Made by a program: the position numbers and the translations under genes. 18,420 nucleotides of DNA from SMTZ1-83 sp048883405. GTDB lineage: Archaea; Asgardarchaeota; Thorarchaeia; Thorarchaeales; Thorarchaeaceae. The DNA lies in contig JBHLQS010000041.1 of NCBI GenBank assembly GCA_048883405.1, positions 1 through 18,420 of the forward strand, written 5' to 3'. Numbering within the stretch: the stretch's first letter is position 1; each line of letters starts with the position of its first letter. Of the stretch, positions 14,144 to 18,420 are shown in pieces. The notes under the pieces are model-generated. The model was not told the DNA's origin. It was given only the letters and a program-made list of their open reading frames with translations, and ran no database searches.

Positions 14144-14440
14144 CTATTGCCACTTGTAGCCACGGAAACCATAGTCTGGTATGGTTTCACTCTCACTCAT
14201 GTAAATGAGATCTTGTTGTGGATCCTGAAAGAGCCAGATGTGCAATTTTGAATCCTCAAGAGCTTGAAGCAATTCTATTCGATTATTCGGCGTTAGTCCC
14301 ATCACCTTCAACAAGCTGTTTAGGGTAACGATTCGGTCAAGATTCTTCTGAGCTGTCGCGATGATTCTGGCTTTAGATGCAGGCTCCATCTTGAGAATCT
14401 TACTATCGCGAAGGACTGCCTTAATTCTCACTTCTATCAC
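14144..14440 (-). CDS. Small hypothetical protein
   Basis: A 98-residue protein that I do not recognise. It begins with a basic, helical stretch (VRIKAVLRDSKILKMEPASKARIIATAQKNLDRIV), then a likely helix-turn region (LNSLLKVMGLTPNNRIELLQALEDS). It ends with a short beta-type tail (HIWLFQDPQQDLIYMSESE...) and an aromatic end, YGFRGYKWQ. No transmembrane segment or signal peptide is present. The start is GTG at 14440 or GTG at 14431; the AAGGTA just before 14440 suits 14431 better by spacing. It is convergent with the TPR gene, the two stop codons touching. The absence of stops, the amphipathic pattern and clean convergent packing support a real gene. Confidence 0.6.
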   Translation of the reverse strand: MIEVRIKAVLRDSKILKMEPASKARIIATAQKNLDRIVTLNSLLKVMGLTPNNRIELLQALEDSKLHIWLFQDPQQDLIYMSESETIPDYGFRGYKWQ

Positions 14441-14558
14441 TACCTTGTTTCATCGAGCTGGAAATAAGCCTAGTGGCGACGGGTGGAGAGATTCCAGAGG
14501 ACTCCTATGCGATTGTGACTGAGAGAGTTGAGTCTTAGTTCAATGGGTTTTGAATCTA

Positions 14559-16133
14559 TCAATGTCGTTTCATTAAGACAACGATAACAGCGATTATACC
14601 AATTACAAGTATTGATGCGCCTATTATCAGGAGCGGAAAGGGGCTTTCCGAAACAGACACATCGACAATAACTGTGTCATTAGTCTTCTGCCCGATATCA
14701 TTCTCAATCTCCAATGTAAACTCGTATTCACCAGGCTCAAGGGTTCCAAGATTGAAGCTTAATGGAGAGGGTCTCCAGTATCTGTCATAGAGGAAGGTGC
14801 CTGAGTCTAGTTGTGTGGTGCCATTTCTAAAAGTGAAGTTCCCTATTACAGTCTTCTTAGGTCTATAGTTGTAGAACGCCTGCCATTCAAGAACAACTTC
14901 TTCTTCCGGTTCAAAATGAACCTGTGTTGGACTTAGCAGGATTGGGGCATAATGAAAGCGTTCTATTCTGTATACTCCATATCTATACAACTCATTTGTC
15001 CTAAATGTGAACTGCCAGGCAATATCTCCATCTTCAGTGACCTCAACTAGATGTGCGCCGTTTTCATCACCTGGATGCGATGATGCGCCAAACACTCCTA
15101 GTCGATTGCCATTAGGCAGTCTGTCAGCATCTCCCCATAGGAATGACCAATATTTGTCGGTCGCCCTCCACACCCATGTTGTATGTGCTTCCATTGTGTC
15201 TTCATCAATAGTGATTTCAACCATTCGTGACTTATGGTTTCCTTCGAAATTCAAATCATGATGATCATTATCGAAGAGTATGAATGTATTGTCATCTACC
15301 CTCTCCAGTGCATGTGGATGAAAGAATAAGTAGTCAACTTTGACCCCGAATATGTCGTACATTGTGAAATCACCATATTCACCCACGCCCCAGATGACTT
15401 CTCCAGTCTTATGATCAATCTTGTAGAATGTATTCACATTCCTTGGATTATAGTAGATCATATCCTCGTCTGCATCGTAGAACAGGGTATTGGAATGGGT
15501 GATGTCTGGATTGCCGCCAAACCTGTCTTCGTAGGGACACCACATGGCAGGTGTTATGAACTCACTAACATCTAGCGACCAGACTAGATCACCATTGAGG
15601 TCATACTCATTTACTAGGTCAAAGAGATACGTTTCGTTATCAATCACTTTCTGGTTGTATTTGAAGGTGAATACAGTATCGTTGTTCGGATTGTACTCAT
15701 ATTCATGATGCCCATAACAATTGAGGTATCTCGTTGAACCTGTATAGAGGTTTACCAGGGCCACGTTGAAGGGGTATCCAACCAAAATGGTAGTCGGGCT
15801 CACGAACTCCATAGACAGGTCAGCCAGTTCATAGAGTCCGTCGTTGGTAAGAATACGTTCATAGTGCACATTTCCATCCATGTCACAGATAATCAAGGTC
15901 TGGTTATTCTGGCGATTCTCTATGTCTCGTTCTCTCAGTACAAACGCGTTGTAGCCCTCGAAAGCTGATTGGGCCTTTGTGACTTCAACTTCTCCACGCA
16001 TGATGTTTGCCACATGAAATGTTGGGGACTGCTGTGCTTCAGCCACAGCTGGAGATGCAGGCTGGAGGAGAATGATTAGAAAGAGAAGGAATAGTAGCCG
16101 ACGATGCAAAATGACCTTCTCTTTGCTAGACAT
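14559..16133 (-). CDS. Membrane-anchored arylsulfotransferase-like beta-propeller
   Basis: Secreted protein of about 524 residues, related to the arylsulfotransferase (ASST) beta-propeller family. Enzymes of this family move sulfate between phenolic esters outside the cell. Visible are a signal peptide (about 1-32; RRLLFLLFLIILL then PASPAVA) and propeller blades such as NEYDLNGDLVWSLDV, DITHSNTLFYDADEDMIYYN, KIDHKTGEVIWGVG, FFHPHALERVDDNTFILFDN, GDADRLPNGNRLG and HLVEVTEDGDIAWQF. These are the repeats this family shows, with conserved His at HSN and HPHA. A beta-sandwich follows (about 405-500, FEPEEEVVLEWQAF to TNDTVIVDV), then a C-terminal helix (LLIIGASILVIGIIAVIVVLM) with a KRH tail. The start is ATG at 16133; a TTG eight codons later is possible. 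The catalytic His was not assigned with certainty, so sulfotransferase activity is tentative. Confidence 0.83.
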   Translation of the reverse strand: MSSKEKVILHRRLLFLLFLIILLQPASPAVAEAQQSPTFHVANIMRGEVEVTKAQSAFEGYNAFVLRERDIENRQNNQTLIICDMDGNVHYERILTNDGLYELADLSMEFVSPTTILVGYPFNVALVNLYTGSTRYLNCYGHHEYEYNPNNDTVFTFKYNQKVIDNETYLFDLVNEYDLNGDLVWSLDVSEFITPAMWCPYEDRFGGNPDITHSNTLFYDADEDMIYYNPRNVNTFYKIDHKTGEVIWGVGEYGDFTMYDIFGVKVDYLFFHPHALERVDDNTFILFDNDHHDLNFEGNHKSRMVEITIDEDTMEAHTTWVWRATDKYWSFLWGDADRLPNGNRLGVFGASSHPGDENGAHLVEVTEDGDIAWQFTFRTNELYRYGVYRIERFHYAPILLSPTQVHFEPEEEVVLEWQAFYNYRPKKTVIGNFTFRNGTTQLDSGTFLYDRYWRPSPLSFNLGTLEPGEYEFTLEIENDIGQKTNDTVIVDVSVSESPFPLLIIGASILVIGIIAVIVVLMKRH

Positions 16134-16280
16134 GGCGCTATCCAACCTGAAAGCGTATCTGCCTGTTCTTCGGGCTACACAGGAGGGAATCAATGGGTAC
16201 TATTAGATTTCCGGTTCTATAGTGACATGGCCACATCCAAGCTACTAAAAGACATCATTGAGAAAGGGGCTTCGTTGAAA

Positions 16281-17246
16281 ATGAAAATTGAGAAACGTAG
16301 GCTCGGAAAGACAGACCTTGAAGTGTTTCCAATTGGATTGGGATCTATGCAATTCGCAGGAGGTCGTGGCTTTTTCAGATTCTTCCTCGCTCCTATTGCT
16401 CCTGACTGCATGGATGAGATTGTTCAGGTCGCCCTCCAGAATGGGATTAATTGGATTGATACTGCTGAGATCTATGGCGGAGGAGCTTCGGAGAGGGCTG
16501 TGGCTCATGGTCTTGCATCCGCGGGAAAATCTCCTGGGGATGTAGTTATCACGACCAAATGGATGCCAGTGCTGAAGAGTGCTGGTAGCATCAAAAAGGC
16601 GGCTGAGAAAAGCACCAAGCGACTCGAGCCGTATCCAATTGACCTGTATCTAGTTCATCAGCCATACTCTAGGTCATCAATCAAAGCGCAGATGGATGCC
16701 ATGGCTGATCTTGTTGACACAGGACTGATTCGCGCAGTAGGAGTAAGCAACTTCTCGAAGGAGAGGATGGTCTCTGCTCACGAATCTCTGGCTGAAAGAG
16801 GGCTCCATCTTGCTACCAATCAGATGCAGTTCAGTCTGCTACATAGAAACATCGAATATAATGGCGTGCTCGAGGCAGCTAAAGACTTGGATGTAACAAT
16901 TACCGCATACACTCCCCTTGGCATGGGAGTCCTCACAGGGAAACTACACAGCAATCCGGAGCTCTTTGACAGCATGCCTCGGTTTCGACGTTCTAGGCTT
17001 CGGGGGAAGATCAAAAAGAGTCAGCCCCTGATTGATGAGCTTGAGGCAATTGCTCGAGAGCATGAAGCCACAGCAGCTCAAGTAGCCCTGAGCTGGGCAA
17101 TAAACTATCATGGAGAGAAGGTTGTAGCCATTCCTGGAGCCAGTAAAACTTACCAAGCAGAGCAGAATGCTGGGGCCATGCGCGTTTCCCTTTCATCTGA
17201 ACAGATGGAAACGCTTGCAACTATCTCCTCTGAATTAGCAGGATGA
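16281..17246 (+). CDS. Aldo-keto reductase
   Basis: NAD(P)H-dependent oxidoreductase of the aldo-keto reductase TIM-barrel family, 321 residues (family about 300-330). The catalytic tetrad is complete: D60 and Y65 in WIDTAEIYGGG, K93 in VVITTKWMP and H126 in LYLVHQP. Also seen are the opening RRLGKTDLEVFPIGLGSMQF, VGVSNFSKERM, TNQMQFSLLHR, TAYTPLGMGVLTGK, and the cofactor-binding C-terminal part AIPGASKTYQAEQNAGA. The start is ATG at 16281, which matches the family N-terminus. An in-frame ATG at 16227 and a longer frame to 16104 add non-homologous residues, and the latter would overlap the ASST-like gene. AAAGGGG lies 11 nt upstream. Physiological substrate unknown. It is divergent from the ASST-like gene with about 147 bp between the chosen starts. 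Confidence 0.95.
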   Translation: MKIEKRRLGKTDLEVFPIGLGSMQFAGGRGFFRFFLAPIAPDCMDEIVQVALQNGINWIDTAEIYGGGASERAVAHGLASAGKSPGDVVITTKWMPVLKSAGSIKKAAEKSTKRLEPYPIDLYLVHQPYSRSSIKAQMDAMADLVDTGLIRAVGVSNFSKERMVSAHESLAERGLHLATNQMQFSLLHRNIEYNGVLEAAKDLDVTITAYTPLGMGVLTGKLHSNPELFDSMPRFRRSRLRGKIKKSQPLIDELEAIAREHEATAAQVALSWAINYHGEKVVAIPGASKTYQAEQNAGAMRVSLSSEQMETLATISSELAG

Positions 17247-17352
17247 CGACATCAAATGGGAATTGCATCCCGATAAATTCAGACTATGAAACCAAATCGT
17301 ATGTGATGAGATGATATGGAGCCTGCTCATCAGGGATCAGCTTCTCCTCCAT

Positions 17353-17802
17353 TCATTCGTCATCTTTCTTTTTTGGTCTTCTCTTTATCTGTAACAACTT
17401 CCTGATGTCTTCGAAGTCCTTGAAGGGTGGTATCTTAATGTGCAACCATCTTCCATCATGATACTGTTTTGTGTTCTCGAAGAGTTCAACAATCTCCGGG
17501 CTGAACTCATCCTTTGAGTTTTCGAATTTCTCGACCTCTTTCTTTCCAAAGATTATGAGTACTGTGAGTTCATCCTTCTTGGGATAGAAGGTGATTAGAG
17601 TCTTGCCGCTCTTGCGGTAGCGGATAGTGGATTCCAACTCGTTCTTCTCTCTCACAGCTTGGAACTCGTAGTTGTTGCTTAGGTATTGGGTAATTGCCTT
17701 CCACATTCTACCACCTTGCTTACCAAGGAACTTGGTCATTGCCTCATCAGTCGGTGCTTGACTTGAGTCAGCTGTATCTCCTTTAACCACGACATTCACC
17801 AC
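17353..17802 (-). CDS. DUF3788-like protein
   Basis: A 149-residue protein resembling the DUF3788 family (YdhG/DUF1801-like small alpha/beta proteins). The shared pattern is visible: FLGKQGGRMWKAITQYL near the start, TIRYRKSGKTLITFYPKKD (about 59-77), LTVLIIFGKKEVEKF, DGRWLHIKI (about 116-124) and a C-terminal DIRKLLQIKRRPKKK. There is no known enzymatic activity for the family. The start is GTG at 17802 or the adjacent GTG at 17799; the only ATG nearby is out of frame. The protein is soluble and the C-terminus is strongly basic then acidic. It is convergent with the aldo-keto reductase. A TATA-like TAATATAAG (complement of 17858-17866) lies upstream, giving a leader of about 30 nt. Confidence 0.8.
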   Translation of the reverse strand: MVNVVVKGDTADSSQAPTDEAMTKFLGKQGGRMWKAITQYLSNNYEFQAVREKNELESTIRYRKSGKTLITFYPKKDELTVLIIFGKKEVEKFENSKDEFSPEIVELFENTKQYHDGRWLHIKIPPFKDFEDIRKLLQIKRRPKKKDDE

Positions 17803-17828
17803 TAACTACTATTCTTATTGTGATTTCA

Positions 17829-17883
17829 ATTTGCCGAGGGCTGGTCTGTAGATAGTGACTTATATTACGCCGGCAAATCGCCG
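17829..17883. promoter_or_regulatory. Inverted repeat around the DUF3788-like gene promoter
   Basis: ATTTGCCG (17829-17836) and CGGCAAAT (17871-17878) form a perfect 8-bp inverted repeat separated by 34 nt. The TATA-like TAATATAAG (minus strand, 17858-17866) lies between them. The right arm also makes a small hairpin, CGGC-AAATC-GCCG (17871-17883). A paired operator is possible, but a chance match is not excluded. Confidence 0.35.
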
Positions 17884-18037
17884 CTTCGGTCATAGGGGTA
17901 TGTACTAGCTACTGAGCCAAGCTCTCCTATTTCATGGTGTCATTTGATTCTCTATATCTCCATCCTTCGGAATTTCACCAACGCAATCACAGAGCCCACA
18001 AGAATCATTTCATAACCCGGCCACAATCACACCGAAG

Positions 18038-18420
18038 TTAGGTCTTGGTTCTTGCTGCATCAAGGAAGTATATGCCTGCGACTATGCTAGTCGCTGTGAA
18101 GAACCAATACCACAAGTCACTAAAAAGGGTCAAAAGGTTCACAGCGCCACAAGCTAAGAACACCAAGGCTGCAACTATGGAAAACGGACTGAATTCGTCG
18201 TGAAGCAACCATGCAGAAATTCCTGCAGTGATCCAGCCCACGACTGAGAATATCCACGCGATGGTAGTAAAATCTGCGGGGTTCAACCAACCAGGCAGCA
18301 AATGCAACCACAAGAACCACAGTAGGGGACGGGTGATAGTGAACACGATGATGCATATAGCACTGACCAGCGGAATGACGTTCCCGCTCTTTCGCCATAG
18401 TCCAAAGAACCCTATACTGA
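18038..18420 (-). CDS. Multi-pass membrane protein, 5' end outside window
   Basis: The frame is open from the stop at 18038 to the window edge, and the upstream residues (WRKSGNVIPLVSAICIIVFT) continue the membrane pattern, so the gene is probably cut by the window rather than starting at GTG 18346. At least four hydrophobic segments are visible: around VSAICIIVFTITRPLLWFL, TIAWIFSVVGWITAGISAWLL, FSIVAALVFLACGAVNLL and WFFTATSIVAGIYFLDAA, with a short basic tail. Many aromatic residues lie at the segment ends. No family recognised. Confidence 0.65.
   Translation of the reverse strand, partial: SIGFFGLWRKSGNVIPLVSAICIIVFTITRPLLWFLWLHLLPGWLNPADFTTIAWIFSVVGWITAGISAWLLHDEFSPFSIVAALVFLACGAVNLLTLFSDLWYWFFTATSIVAGIYFLDAARTKT

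Noticed and set aside
16104..16280. Longer N-terminus for the aldo-keto reductase
   Set aside because: The added residues do not resemble the family, which starts near RRLGKTDLEV, and the region overlaps the ASST-like gene on the other strand.
1..18420. CRISPR arrays, transposons, tRNA and rRNA genes
   Set aside because: No regularly spaced repeats, transposase motifs, terminal inverted repeats or RNA gene signatures were seen on reading both strands.

Overview
The window reads as archaeal. It carries two adjacent transcription factor B (TFB) genes, TATA-box-like promoters and many TTG/GTG starts. It also carries surface proteins built as signal peptide, beta-rich ectodomain and C-terminal membrane anchor. 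The gene mix (NosD-like beta-helix protein, arylsulfotransferase-like beta-propeller, TFB paralogs, macro-domain and LarA proteins) suggests an Asgard archaeon, perhaps Thorarchaeia. That placement is an impression from family content and was not tested. A run of exactly 100 N (1988-2087) marks a scaffold join of unknown true length, so this is probably a metagenome-assembled scaffold.

Layout. 1-1290: a macro-domain ADP-ribose hydrolase-type protein (-) and a Nudix hydrolase (+) whose 5' end looks coding but lacks a normal start codon. 1300-3300: two TFB paralogs in tandem (-). The downstream one has lost its N-terminus in the assembly gap; a hairpin plus T-tract terminator follows it. Upstream lies a leader region with a repeated TATA-like element and a 14-bp palindrome. 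3446-4210: a protein of two tandem SnoaL/NTF2-like domains (-).

4274-7600 is the most coherent system: a ferrous iron uptake operon on the minus strand. Its order is feoA, a separate FeoB G-domain protein, a separate FeoB permease, an unrecognised four-helix membrane protein, and a FeoC-like winged-helix protein with four cysteines. Genes are joined by overlaps or gaps of a few bases. The promoter has a TATA box about 20 nt before feoA and a perfect 16-bp palindrome on the predicted transcription start, so a metal-dependent repressor is a reasonable guess. Unusual parts are the split FeoB, a His-rich loop in the G-protein, a long Arg/His-rich insertion inside FeoA, and the extra membrane protein.

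7681-11000: a LarA-family nickel-pincer racemase/epimerase homologue (+) with the key residues at LarA spacing, a small membrane protein (-), and cysteinyl-tRNA synthetase (-). 11118-16133: a NosD-like beta-helix surface protein (+), a TPR protein (+), a small unknown protein (-), and a membrane-anchored arylsulfotransferase-like beta-propeller (-). 16281-18420: an aldo-keto reductase (+), a DUF3788-like protein (-), and a membrane protein running off the window edge (-). I found no rRNA, tRNA, CRISPR array or insertion sequence.
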